Position numbers and translations under genes: made by a program. Positions 24,101 to 36,704 of a DNA stretch of 64,000 bases are shown in pieces; the first letter of the stretch is position 1; every line of letters begins with the position of its first letter. Source of the DNA: Proteromonas lacertae (lineage: Eukaryota; Sar; Bigyra; Opalinata; Proteromonadidae); assembly GCA_002245135.1 (NCBI GenBank), contig NGBS01001161.1, positions 248,001-312,000 of the forward strand, given 5' to 3'. Under the pieces are notes generated by a model. It did not search any database. It saw only the letters and a list, made by a program, of their open reading frames with translations, and was not told the origin of the DNA.

Positions 24101-27100
24101 TCATGTTGGAGGTACTTTTAATCAGTTTGGAGAATCCCCTTTAGTATTTGCTCTTCAAGATACAGAATTAGTTGCTATTTTTACTGATAATTTAGAAAAT
24201 AACATACAAATATCAAATACAGCTGTGAATATGTTAAATCAGTTTACTACTACAGATTATTTTAATGAAACAATTTTAGATTCAACTAATTGTAGTATTT
24301 ACAATTCTGTTATTGATGAATTTGATGGGAAAACTGCAAGTATATTTATATATATGAATCAAGAAAATGCAGAGAATATTATATTGAATTGTTATTCATA
24401 CAATCCCAATATTGATGTATATGTGTTTGACATATGGGATCAAACTGTTCATAAGAATCCAGACAAATGGAATGGAGTTTATATTATGTCTACTTATCTT
24501 ACATCACTTAATAATACAGAGAATCGACAATACTTTATATTATTATCGAGTAAGATAGGTAATCCGCATGATTTTATAACTCCATTTGTAGTAAATGTTT
24601 ATGATTCATTGTTGTTTTTTAGAAAAAGTGGAGATTTGGTAAGATCGCTAATTGAGAAAAACCAATACTTGAATATATTATATAATACAGAAATGTCATC
24701 AATTTATGGACCAACATCATTAGGTAATAACAATTATTTGGACAGACCGATATATATAACGCAGATTGTGAATTGTACAAACTGTGAATATGGTTTTTAT
24801 CATGATACTATTTATATTAGTTCAACATCACTCAAAGCAAAACCTTATGCAACATATGTATATATTTTTGTTATTTATATCTAAATATAGAATAATGATA
24901 ATAAATATTATGAATGTAATTTTGTTGATAAAAATGTCCAAGAGAAAAAAGATATAGACACTTTCAATACTGCATTTTTGATTGATAAAAATAGAAGATT
25001 AGAATCTTTTGGAATATATGGATTGTTACTAACTATGATTCAAGAAACTAATACTGATGGAGGAGTAAGAGGCAAACAGATTTCACTTATTGCTAAATCA
25101 TGTCCAGTTGCTGATGCTTCTGATTTATTTCTAAAACTTCAGTCAGAAAATGTAAGATATGTATTTAGTATTTGCTCTCAAGAATCATTTGAAATTATGA
25201 GAGAACCCATTAGTTTATTAGATATTATATTCTTTCAAGCTGGTAGAAATTATGGAAAGGAATGTGCATATAATGTTATAATGCTTGGCACAGCTGGTTA
25301 TCAAGAAATTACACCATCAATTGTGTATTTAATCAAGGAATATAGGATGATAAATGTTATTTTTATATTCAAAACTGATAAATATAGAGCTTCAAGAATA
25401 AGTCTCATTAAATCAATATCACCTCTTACTACATTTTCTAATCCAGTTTTTATTGAAATTTCACCTGACAATACAACCGATGAAAGAAATGATATTCTAA
25501 GAGATGCTGTTAATTCATTACAACAGTATCCAAATAAATGCTTAACTATTATGTTAGTAGATCAAGATGATTTAGAACAGTATTCTGAGTATTATTACAA
25601 ATTATTTGGAGGAAAACCAGAAACATTGAAAACTGCATTACAAACATTTCCCGTAGTAGTAATGACTGATTTAAGTGGTATTTTGAATAATCCACAATAT
25701 TTAGAAGGATATAGGATTATATCTTCATTTGCTGCTACTACTAAAACAGAGTTTATTGGTGATTTTATTGATACAGTTGGATCTCATGTAGATAAATTCA
25801 TTATTCCATACAGTATCGTTCAGGTGTACGATGCATTTATGTTATTGACTTATGCAATACAAAAAATAGAACAAACTACTGAAGACATTGAAAAGATTAT
25901 TGACCAAATAAAAGAATATGTGCTAACTGGTGTAACTGGATATTCATATATTGATGATAATAACCATCTACTACAGCAGATACTGTTTAGTACAATTAAA
26001 GATGGTATTGTTGATGATCCAATACAAATATCTGAAGTATATCCATCTCATCCTTTTTACACTGATTATGACTATGAAAGAGAGCTGAGATGTGTAGGAT
26101 CGAAAATTATTGAAATTCCTTCTATTGTAATTGCAGTGTTTGTGTCTATAACCGAAAGTGAGATTGAGAAAAACTTGCAAATGATAGAAGCAGCAATGAC
26201 ACAGTTTGAAACTACAAGTTTAGATTTATATGGATATAATCAAGTAATATTGTTGTGCGATATTAAAGGATATTTGGAAGTAATGGGAAATTACTGTTTT
26301 CAATTTGCAATGAAGAAGAATGCAGTTGCTATTGTAGGAACAACATCGTATTTATAGTATGTATTTATATATCGAATAGATCTGAGCAACTTGAATTCTT
26401 TGCACCTCTATGTGATGAATATGATATACTCTATTTTGTTCCTTTTTTAACAGAAGGTAAACAGTGTTATAAGAATACTATATTTTTAACTCCTCCAATA
26501 TCTGCATATGTATATTTATATGTAATTATTGTTATATAGAATACTCTCTTTTCTATAATAACTAAATCATTTGATATGGATACAGTAATGGTAGTGAGTA
26601 ATTCACAAAATACAAAAGAAATAGCAAAATATATAGAAGTTGAGTTAGCTTATCGTGGTTTAATTATTTTAAAAGTTTATACAATTCCATACATAAATGT
26701 AGATTTAGATCCAATAGCAGATACAATTAAGAATGATTTACCAAATGGAGGATTTGTCATTAATCTATTGGAAAATGGTCCTGCACTTGAGTTCATAAAA
26801 GTTATGTATAAAAAAAAACTTTATTACCCTGACTATAAGATAATGTCATTCTTTGTAGATATTGATTCGATAAGTAATGAAGAATATGGAGAAGTAATGG
26901 TGAATCAATATTTTTGGAATAGTTATAATCCATTTACAATTGAACCACTTTCATCTTATACATTATGGTATGAAAAAATATTTTCATTCAGAGACTACTA
27001 TTCATCAATGGCAACTGCATCTTATACTTCACTATCTATAATAGTATTAGGATTAGTTAATGTAGATGAAATTACGCCCGAAAATATAAGAGTTTTATTT

Positions 27101-30100
27101 CAAACACATTATATTACTTGTACATATGGACAAATTAATTTAGCAAATACAAATATATTTGATGTAAATATATATCTTTCGCAAGTTATTATGGCTGACG
27201 ATGGTAGTTATTCAGTTTCAAATGTGTATCAATCTATTCTATCAGGAGTTCCAGAGGCATTGCAATTCAATCCAAATTTTTATGAAACATGTAATTTTGA
27301 TGAAAGATATGGAGATATTGGAAGACAACAATATTACTATATTAAAATAGGAATTTTACTCTCAATGAGTGGTTATGATAGAATAAATGATGCTCCATTG
27401 TTGGAAGTTATACTAGGATATTTTAAGTATATCAATTCTTTAACAACAGTTCATGGTTATAAATTATTAACACTTTTAAAAGATTTGAAATCTGATGTAA
27501 ATAATGTACAAGATGCAATATATGATTTAATGGATAATTATGTGAATATTATAATCGGTTGTACAGATAGTGATTGTAAGGATAAAGTACTTGAAGAAAT
27601 ACACTATGATGCAACTATAATGTTCTTTTATATTGGTAATTCTAATGGAGAAGAATGTTATACAAATGGTTATTTTACTGGTCATTTACCCAACCAATAT
27701 GTTACTCAGACGATTGAATATATTATAAAATCAGATTTACCTCAATCATTATTAATAGTTGGAACAGAAGGTTCATCTTTTTCTATGCAGCTTGCTGCAA
27801 CAGTAGAAAGTACAGCTGGTGCGTTATTATTTACATTGCCTGTAGAACTGTTAGAATCTGCATCTACGTATAATGCATTTTTGTACAATTTACCTTCTCT
27901 TTGTCCTGATGCAGGTTGTTGTATTATATTAACAAGTGATGTGAACGATGCAATCCAATTTATTAATGATTTTCATTCATCGGAGATGTCTTCCACTTTA
28001 TACCCAATTTTTACATTAACATTAAATTTGAATAATGAAAAATACTTTATAAATAATAATTTCAGAGATTTTTATATTCCAACAATCTATTCTAGTTTAG
28101 CAGAAGAATTTTATGATAATCGTAATGTGAAAAATAAGATTAAACACTATGTTGGATATGAACCAAATGATGCAATAATTCAAGCTTATTATGCTGCGGA
28201 TATATTGACTAATGGTTTTATAAATGCTCCAAGTTTAGCTCCCTATGTGTTTGACGAAGAAATTGTTGATTATCCATTACAAGGTCCATTAGGAAGTTAT
28301 TCTGTTCATAAGACTCATTATGTTGATCATCCTTATATATTAGTACATATCAACTCAAATGGTGAAGAAGAATTAGTTACTTATTTCCTTGAGACAATTG
28401 TACCACAACCTTGGAATTGGATGATAAATACAGAATTAGGTAAATCTTGTTCTTTTAGAAGAGGTTCGACTGCATTTATTACTACAGAGAAAGTCTCTAC
28501 ACTTACTTCATTTATTAATATGGCAGGAGAGGATGGTGAATTGAATAATGGTGTATCAGAAGCAATAAATGCAGTAATTGATAGTTATAATGCTGCAAAT
28601 GGAATAAATGGATATACTATTGTTCATTATTTAACTGCAGTTGAAAATGCAGAAACTGCAAAGAAGTATATAGGTGTAATAGAGAATAGTATTAACAATC
28701 ATGCTGATGATATAGTGCCAATGTCGCCATTAGTATTGATAAGTGTTGATGATGATAGTCGAGATGCAATTTATAGTAAAATATCAGAATTGAAAGGTTT
28801 ATTGGTTGATGTATCAATGTCAGTTCCAAATTATTGTGAAAAGAGTGTTGTATCTGCAAGTTTAACAATTGGTTACTATGATAGATTATTGGATATTATT
28901 ATTCATAGACATTATCCTGGTTTTGCAATTATCAGTGAATTAGATAATGTAGCTTCATCTTATGTAAAGAAATACTTAGAAAGAAAAGGTGGTAGTGTAT
29001 TGATGGTTTATTATGATGAAAATAACTTGAATGTAATTGTAATGTCATCTTTATTACATACATTAAAATCTCAATTCTCTGAAGGTTGTTTAATCTTTTT
29101 AGGTAAATCAAAATATCATTCTTTATTAAATGCAGGAATGATAAATACTGAATTATATGAACCAAAATACCATTTAATATCGTTTACAAGTGGTGGTGAA
29201 ATAGTAGATTCAATCGAGAATATATTACCATTTGAAGCAGCTGGTGCTTATTCTCAATCAATAAGTCGAAATGAAAATACTGAATTTCTAAACCGAATGA
29301 AAGCCTATTACACTGGTTCAACATTTTTGAGTGATAGAATAGCTAGAACTTACTCAGTATTAAGTCTATTGTTTGATTCAATGATAAAAGCAGGAACAGT
29401 AAGTGATTTTTCTTTGATAAGAGAAACAATGTATCATACCAGTTATTCTGCACCTGAAGGTGTATTGACATTATCTGAGAATAATTATCTAACTCGTGTG
29501 AATGACATTATCAACATATGATCCTTCAAGCAAAACATTTACTCTTGTTTATTCAACCGAAACAGCAGTTGAAGGTACAGCTTGGATAAGTGATGGTAAA
29601 GTAGAGATAAATTCATGTAATTTTGTAGATTTAAGTATAGGAAAAAAGAAAAAAGAGAAAACAATAAGTGTAGTAATTCCAGTTGCTTTAACAGGTGTTG
29701 ATCAAAAAGATGAATTAAAATTATTAGATTCAATATTACTAGCAATTGATGAAATAAATGAGAATGGTGGTATTTTAGATAATAAAGTAATAGCTGATAT
29801 AAGAGATACAAATTCTGATGAAGCAGAATTCCTTAGTATAGTTGAAACAGTGAAAGACACAGATTCGAAGTTAATAATTGGTGGAATAAAGAGTGAAGTA
29901 TATTCGAATGTTGGACCAAGAGTTGATAAAGTTTTATACATATTCCCTGGTTATAATCCAGGTGAAGTATGTTATGAAAATGCTATATCAGTTAATTTCA
30001 TGTTAAATCAACTAAGAAATCCATTACAGATTTATTTATACAAAGAAATGAAGACAATCTTTATAGTTTATGAATCAAATGAAATAAGTCAACAATGTCG

Positions 30101-33100
30101 ATTAATGGTAGGAAAACTAATAGGTGAATCTCATTTGACTAGTAATGGTCAGACATTATTAACAAATAGTAATATTCAAACATCAGTGATGTTAATGCAA
30201 AGTAAATTATTAGATGGTGGAACAATAGTAAATTGTCTATCTTCTTCAATAACAGTTGATCTTATGAAAGAAATGTGTAATCAGAATTTATATCCACCAA
30301 CTTATACAATAGTTAGTTTATTCTTCCAAAATCATTATTTAGATGATTTAGGTAATATAGATAGTAAATGTATAGCAAATCATTATGTAATTTCTTCCTT
30401 CTTTCCTTCTTTATCTGATGACTCTTTCATCAAAAATAACAATCTCATCCACTTCTTTGAATGGATTTGTGAATAGTTTAGGTCAAAGAATAGGTTGGAA
30501 TGAGAGAATAGAATCTTATATGGAAGCAGCCTATTCTTCAATGATATTATGGGCTGATGCAGTTCAGAAAGCCTATACATTTGATTCATCTTTAATAAGA
30601 TCTGTAATGTATGGTAGAAAATATAATTCTCCTTCTGACTTTTTGATAATATCGAATAATAATGTAGCAAGTCGAAGAATATATACAGCTTATATAACAG
30701 CGAATAAAGATTTGTATGTAGTTGAAGGTCCAGATGAAGCAATAACACCAAATGTGTATAGTGATATAAACGCAAATGGATTAGCTAATCATTATTGTGA
30801 TTGGTCTAGTGCAAATGGTGGGAAATCTTTTAAGAAATTGAGTAAGAATATTTTAATGGTTCATAATACTGATGCAACAGATCAATTAACTGATTTATAT
30901 AGATCATTAGCTGAGAAGGTGTATATTGATGCAATAAATCAAGATGGTGGAATATTAGGTTATAATCTAATAATCATTGATGCTTATTTAAGTGTAAATT
31001 CAGGTGAAATGAGAAGAAAAATAAAGAATATGATAATAGATAATGATGTAGTTGCTGTATTTGGATGTTCTTCAATATTTTGCATTGATGTAATGGAGTG
31101 AAGTAGCGAATGATTTAAAGATATTATTCTTTACAACTCAATCTGATGATGGTACAATATGTTCTCCATACACAATTCACACTGGTCCATCTATTGAGCA
31201 AATGATGTATCCTTTATCTACATTTATTCCTACCGTTCAAGCAAAAGCCATATTTGTGATTACTTATCCTCTGGATGCAATGATATACAACATAAATGAA
31301 TTATTGAGTGAAAAAATAGATCTTCCATTAGCTGGTGCATGCCTTTATAAAGAAGGAGAAACTGTATCTAGTAACATTTTCGATTCTTGTATGTCTGATT
31401 TGAAAAAAGCTTATACAAAGTATAATAGAGTATTAGTTTTTGCAATTGTCTATTCATATGAGTTATCAGCTTTTATTAGTGCATTAAAAAAGGATAACAT
31501 TTTAATGGAACATATCAAGATTGTGTTTTTTACATTTGAAAGTTTTTATTTCAATGATGATGATTTAGATTATATAGATGGAAATTTCATTATTACACCA
31601 AGTGGAGATGGAACTCAGAATACAGTAGCTTTATCATTCACAAGATTAATTCAATCCAATTTAGGATCTGATTTCCCAATAACAGCAACAATGACATATA
31701 TGTATTCTGCTCTACAATTATGGAAAGCAGGAATAGAAGTAGCAACAAAACAAGTGAATGGAGAATGGCCTGGAACAGAATATGTAAGATTAACAATGAT
31801 AGGTCAAAGAGCAAATACTCCAGGTGGAACAACAACAGTAAAATCATCAATGTATACAACACAATCATTCTATATAACCGAAATTGTCAGTAAAGAAGAA
31901 TCATTAATATATCCTGCAAAAGGAACTGTGATAGAGACAGATCCGTTATTAACATATAATGGAACGTGTGAATTTGGTATTTCAAGAAGATTGTTTTCAT
32001 ATAGCGAAGAAGAAAGAATAGCTGTATATGTAGTGGCAATCGCTATTGCAATATTTTGTGTATTTGTATGTTATTTCTTATGGAATTATCGTGAATTGAA
32101 GATAGTGAAATTTGCCTCTCCATTGTTTTTGTTTTATTTGTTAATTTCACTGTTCCTATTAGCTGTTGAAGGTACTGTATTTGTGTTTGAACCAACAAGT
32201 GATGGTTTAGTTTGTGCTTTTAGAGTTTGGGGTCTGGCATTAACAGTTGATTTGGTATTTAGTATTATTATAGCCAAAGCTTGGAGGATTCATAGATTAT
32301 TCAACAATAAAGAACTTAAGAAAGTATAATACACTATTACAATTGTTATTATTAAATAGATTAATATCTCGAATGGATCATTATTGAAAGTTATATTTGT
32401 AGTTTTAGGTGTGCAAGTGATATATCTTGGTATTTGGTGGTTAGTAGATAGATCAAAATACACAGAAACTTTTAGTCCATCTTATTCATCTTTCTTTGAA
32501 GATGTATATATTCCTGAATGTACAGAAAGTCAATACTTTATTTACATTCAAATTGCTGTTGTAGCAGTGATGTTTGTGTTTGGTATAAGATTAGCTTGGT
32601 CAGTAAGAAAAGCTTCAAAAGAGTTTAATGAATCAATCACCTTAGCTTCAACATTTTTGATTATGTGTATGAAATATATTATTCTAATTTTTATTTAATA
32701 GTGATTATTGGTGTTATTGATATACCATTGAACTTTATATTATCAGATAGTCCAAATGTATTAGTGTCATTAAGAGCATTTGGAGATGAATTAGGTGTAA
32801 TAATCATTTTATTAATACAATATTTCCCCAAAATCTATGCAGCTTATACAACATCATCTGCTATTGATACAATGACACTTGAATCAAGTAAAAGCACAAA
32901 TACCACAACTCAGTATAATTTTATCATATTATTAATAGGCAAACAAATAAATCGAATGGATCTATATCAGAATCAGTGAATGTTGCTCCAAATCAAGATT
33001 TATTAGTAAATAGAAGTGCTTCAAAGAGGATGAGTTTAGATCAAAGAGGCAGTCAAATATTTAGTGAAAAATTCAAGCAAAATCCTGATCATGATGATAT

Positions 33101-33176
33101 TATGAAAGTTGGTAAAGCTACATTAGCTGCAATATTGTTGTTATCTCGTGATTATGCTGAAATGAAAGAAGACTAG
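21142..33176 (+). CDS. Giant class C (family 3) GPCR-like receptor with nine tandem ligand-binding domains
   Basis: Signal peptide MVFKIIFILLSIYFDVVAA, then nine repeats of the periplasmic-binding-protein/ANF-receptor fold at about 21.2, 22.4, 23.6, 24.9, 26.1, 27.3, 28.5, 29.65 and 30.85 kb. Many show the strand-turn (N/D)GG(V/I)xGxxI. Each unit ends in a Cys motif: HCSW, VCSW, ECNF, RCVG, TCNF, SCSF, SCNF, YCDW, TCEF. Hydrophobic segments from about 32.02 to 32.87 kb form the 7TM_3 core, with a cytosolic Ser-rich tail ending YAEMKED. Predicted size is about 3,800 residues; ordinary class C receptors have one such domain. About 15 short introns join in frame, but three +1 frame changes (29502-29521, 30418-30476, 31094-31101) break the last units, so it may be an eroding gene, carry sequence errors or use frameshifting. 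No inner signal peptides or gene boundaries were seen. Confidence 0.78.
21449..21664 (+). repeat. 216-bp direct repeat, copy 1 (receptor exon-intron-exon)
   Basis: This stretch is identical, base for base, to 63785-64000, and the match runs to the end of the window, so its true length is unknown. It covers the end of exon 1, the entire 29-nt intron 21548-21576 and the start of exon 2 of the receptor gene. Confidence 0.95.
29502..31101 (+). other. Three apparent +1 frame changes in the receptor gene
   Basis: The reading frame advances by one base in three places. Between YLTRV and the segment TYDPSSKTFTLVYS the switch lies in 29502-29521. Before SLGQRIGWNERIESYM it lies in 30418-30476. Between CIDVME and EVANDLKILFFTT it lies in 31094-31101. 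Sequence on both sides matches the other receptor repeats, and no GT-AG pair repairs the frame. Whether this is error, decay or recoding cannot be told from sequence alone. Confidence 0.75.
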
Positions 33177-33345
33177 ATATGGTGATGATAATTATAGTTA
33201 TTTTTATTTCATTTATATTATTTTTATGTTATTCAATCTTTATAAACGTTTTCTTGATATTATTTATGATAAATTCATTTCAACTATTAATACATTCAAT
33301 ACAGCGTATTCTGTATTTTTCTTTTTATTCTTTTTTTACTTCGTA

Positions 33346-35972
33346 ATGGATGATGCTATAAAATCATTTGCTGAAATGCTTGATGTGGACTATAAAGTAG
33401 CCAAATACTTTTATGAGAAAGCAAATGGAGATCAAGAAATGGGTATATAAATCACTTTTACATTGTATAGCTGCTAATATGTTATTTGAAAAGTAAAACA
33501 CGTTAATATTATTCTATAATAGTGAAGGAAAGATACCTGAGGCTCAACCTTCTTCTCTTTTATTAAATCTAGGTAATCTTAATCCATGTGAGCATTGGAG
33601 CAGTTGTACAAAGTTACCTCAAAATACAGATAAAATATACAAGGAGGAATGCATGAAATGTTTTGATAATTGGGTATTTTAATTGTTTATCATTACTGAT
33701 AGGATATGAGCAATGGTAATAATGTTTGTTTACAATGTTTCTGGGGATTTTGTTCAGATCATTTACAGCATCATGTAGAAACTTCTAATCATTACATTAC
33801 AATGAATATAATGAGAATAGAAGATGTAGAACATAGAGAAAAAATAACAAAATTAGCAATTGGTGTAGAAGGAGGAGCTCAGCAGAAGAAATATAGATAT
33901 GAATACAATATAAAATGTCATAAATGTAATATAGAATTAGATAAATCAAATTTATTTGTTCAAAATATCAGTAAAATGATAATAGAATCTCAATCAGCAG
34001 AGGATAAAGAAGAATTGACGAAATGGGAAGCTGAGAAATTAAAAGCCATGTCCACACGTAGATAAATTTGCAGCAAGAAAATAATAAAGTACAAGATAAA
34101 AGTATATCTAAAATTTTAATTATAAATAGATACAGCACATTGTTCAAATTGTGAAATTAATGAAAATCTTTGGATGTGTCTTACCTGTGGTAGTCTAGGA
34201 TGCGGTAGAAAACAATGGGGTCCAACAGCTCCCCCCGGAAATAATCATGCAATTGAACATTATGAAAAAACTGGTCATCCAATAGTAGTGAAGATGGGAA
34301 CTATTACACCTGATGGTAAAGCAGATATTCATTGTTATGCATGTGATAATAACCCGCAATATAATTATGGAGATATAACAGATCCTAAATTATCCAATCA
34401 TCTTTCTCATTTAGGAATTGATATTAATATACAAGAAAAAACAGTGAAGAGTTTATCTGAAATGGATTTGGATATTAATAAATCATTTTTAAGCTTTGAT
34501 AGTATGAATAATAATAAAACAGCAGATGGTAAAGAATTAATTCCATATTATGGCAGTGGTTTTATTGGATTAATAAATTTAGGTAATTCTTGCTATATGA
34601 ACAGTGTTTTACAGTTTTTATTCACTTTACCAACTTTCAAAGAATATTATTTTGATTTATATAAGAATCATTTATTAACATGTTCAAATAATCCATTCAC
34701 TTGTTATTTATGTCAATTCTGTAAATTAGCAAATGGAATATATACTGATAAATATGCTAATTATATTAATAATGATGGACTAAGAGGAATTAGACCAAGA
34801 GCATTTAAAATGTATGTAGGTGGAAATCATGAAGAGTTTTCCACCAATCGTCAACAAGATGCTTTAGAATATTTGGACTATTTATTAACATTTATGAATA
34901 ATCATGATAATAAACCAAATATCAGTGATTATTTCAAATATGAAACTACTAGAAGATTAGAATGTAATAGTTGTCATGGTATAAGATATACCAGTAATAA
35001 TAATGAAGTATTATTGATTTCTATTCCATATGAACCAACTGATAGAGATAATGAATTGATAGGTAAAGATGTCAAAATAGCATTAGAAGAATGTATTAGA
35101 TATACATTTGAAGAGAATATTGTAGAATTAGATTGTCCAAAATGTCAAAAGAGTATATATATAATATTATGTAATGAATAGAAACATCATTTAAAACTTC
35201 AACTCATTTCAAAACATTTCCTAAAAGAATGGTAATTGCACTTAGAAGATTTGGTTTCTTTGGAGGTTCTTGGGTTCCTAAGAAGTTACAAGTAATAGTA
35301 GAACCACCAGATGAATTAGATTTATCATCTTATTATTTAAAACCATCAGAAATACATAATGAAAATGTATTACCTGAAATTAAAACAAATACTCCAATTA
35401 ATGAAGAATTATTAAATCAAATAATGGATTTTGGAATTGAAAGAAATGTAGCTATAAATGCTATTAAAATACTAAATGTAAGTGATGCTGAAGTGATAAT
35501 GAACTATATTTTTGAACATATGAATGAATTATCACAACCAACAACAACAGCCAATAATTCATCAACAAGTGAAGTTTCAATAGAATTAGTCAATACAGTA
35601 AGAGAGATTTGTCCAGGATTATCAGATGGTGTAATAAAGAAAGCATTAAAAGAATGTAATAATAATTGTGATGAAGCAATTGGCTGGATATATTCTCATC
35701 CAGAAGCTGAAGCTGAAGTATTTAAAGAAGAAAAAGAGAAAGAAAAAAGTAAGTCAATTCCAGTAAATGATAAGATAAAACCATTAGAAAAACCACCACA
35801 TTATACGTTAAGTAGTGTAATTGCTCATAGAGGTACTTCAGTGATGTGTGGACATTATGTTGATATGAATAGAATAGATGGAAAGTGGTATTTGTATAAT
35901 GATGATAATATAGTAATTCACCCTAGCCCACCATTAGGAGAAGGATATATCTATATTTACAGTGATGAATAA
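33346..35972 (+). CDS. USP5: Ubiquitin-specific protease of the USP5/Ubp14 (isopeptidase T) type
   Basis: USP5/Ubp14 disassembles free polyubiquitin chains. Visible in order: an N-terminal UBA-like helix set (DDAIKSFAEML...), a first Zn-UBP-like region (NPCEHWSSC, CLQCFWGFCSDHLQHH), the main ZnF-UBP (CSNCEINENLWMCLTCG, LGCGRKQW, NNHAIEHYEKTGHP), the catalytic Cys box GLINLGNSCYMNSVLQF, the STNRQQDALEYL box, two UBA domains (NQIMDFGIERNVAINAIK and CPGLSDGVIKKALKEC), and the His box HRGTSVMCGHYV with YNDDN. Introns include a 25-nt mini-exon near 33478 joining to FENEGKIPEAQ. Two +1 frame changes lie at 34039-34045 and 34061-34080, around the PCPHV and LQQENNKVQDK segments that both look like family sequence. 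The rest is intact. Confidence 0.9.
34039..34080 (+). other. Two apparent +1 frame changes in USP5
   Basis: Frame 1 reads EKLK then would reach TAA at 34063. A shift of one base gives KPCPHV in frame 2, and a further shift gives INLQQENNKVQDKN in frame 3, which then splices in phase into TAHCSNCEINENLW. Both new frames read as plausible USP5/Ubp14 sequence. An extra A in the AAAA run and an extra base in GTAGATA would explain them as errors. Confidence 0.65.
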
Positions 35973-36088
35973 TGGATATACTATTATTATTATTGATTGA
36001 TTGATTTTGAATTATATGTTTTTTGTTTTTACTTTAGTAATTTAACAAAAATGGAATTAATTAAAACAAATCATTAAACTCAAATTAC

Positions 36089-36623
36089 TTACCTAGTATT
36101 ACTTTTCAATGAAGACCATACTCCTGACTTCCAACTGTCGAAATCTCCATCAATATCAACACAAGCATTTCCTTCTCCTAATCTGTATATTCTAACAGCT
36201 CCCAACTTCTCTAAATACTTATCAGTAAGCTATATATCCTTTAAAAAAAACAAAAATACTCTTCCCATTTCACAGTACTTTGGATAAGAAGTATCTCCAC
36301 AAGCAAACACTGTATACTTTAGATGAGCTAATTTATTTACATAATTTGGTTCTTTCAATTTTCTTTGCAAAAAATTAAAGAATTTCTCAGCAGTTCCTAA
36401 TTCAATTATAAGAATTACATAAAATACTCGTAGGTTCACCATCGCCATATGTTGCAACAACAAATACAGCAACTTTAACATTGTCAAGTGTATTATCACC
36501 AAAATCAGCTAGATCATGAGCTTCTGCTTTAATGGCATGTGGTCCTGCTTCAAATTCCAGTGTCTCAGCGAATGATTGAGCTGTTCCAGTTTCACTCCCG
36601 TAAAAAATGTGTACTGTTGTCAT
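36089..36623 (-). CDS. Stand-alone flavodoxin (FMN) domain protein
   Basis: The protein starts MTTVHIFYGSETGTAQSFAE, with the FMN phosphate loop GSETGTA, then VVATYGDGEPT and FACGDTSYPKYCEMG, and ends with a DIDGDFDSWK segment and a Trp-rich helix. These are the FMN-binding signatures of the flavodoxin half of diflavin reductases (cytochrome P450 reductase, NDOR1, sulfite reductase). Two introns of about 30 nt join in frame. The frame ends at TAA 36089-36091 after about 155 residues, with no FAD/NADPH-binding partner. A GTAAGT follows the last sense codon, so a further exon is conceivable, but none with family sequence is seen downstream. It shares an 81-nt divergent region with the next gene. 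Confidence 0.8.
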
Positions 36624-36704
36624 TAAAAACAGAATTTTATAAAAAGTAATTGCGATTTTCAAACTCAGATCGTGAATCGAAAATTCAAAAAACTGAAATT
36701 TTAA

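Noticed and set aside
22767-26357. Reading the receptor region as several separate genes
   Set aside because: The blocks join in phase through typical GTAT...AG introns, there is only one signal peptide before the membrane part, and the Cys motif continues across all joins.
34058-34073. A 16-nt intron GTAGAT...TTGCAG in USP5
   Set aside because: It is in phase on one side, but another frame change is still needed upstream, and it would delete part of the family-like LQQENNK segment.
36085-36092. GTAAGT after the flavodoxin end as a true donor site
   Set aside because: Other introns here start GTAT, the protein ends at the natural end of the flavodoxin fold, and no domain follows downstream.
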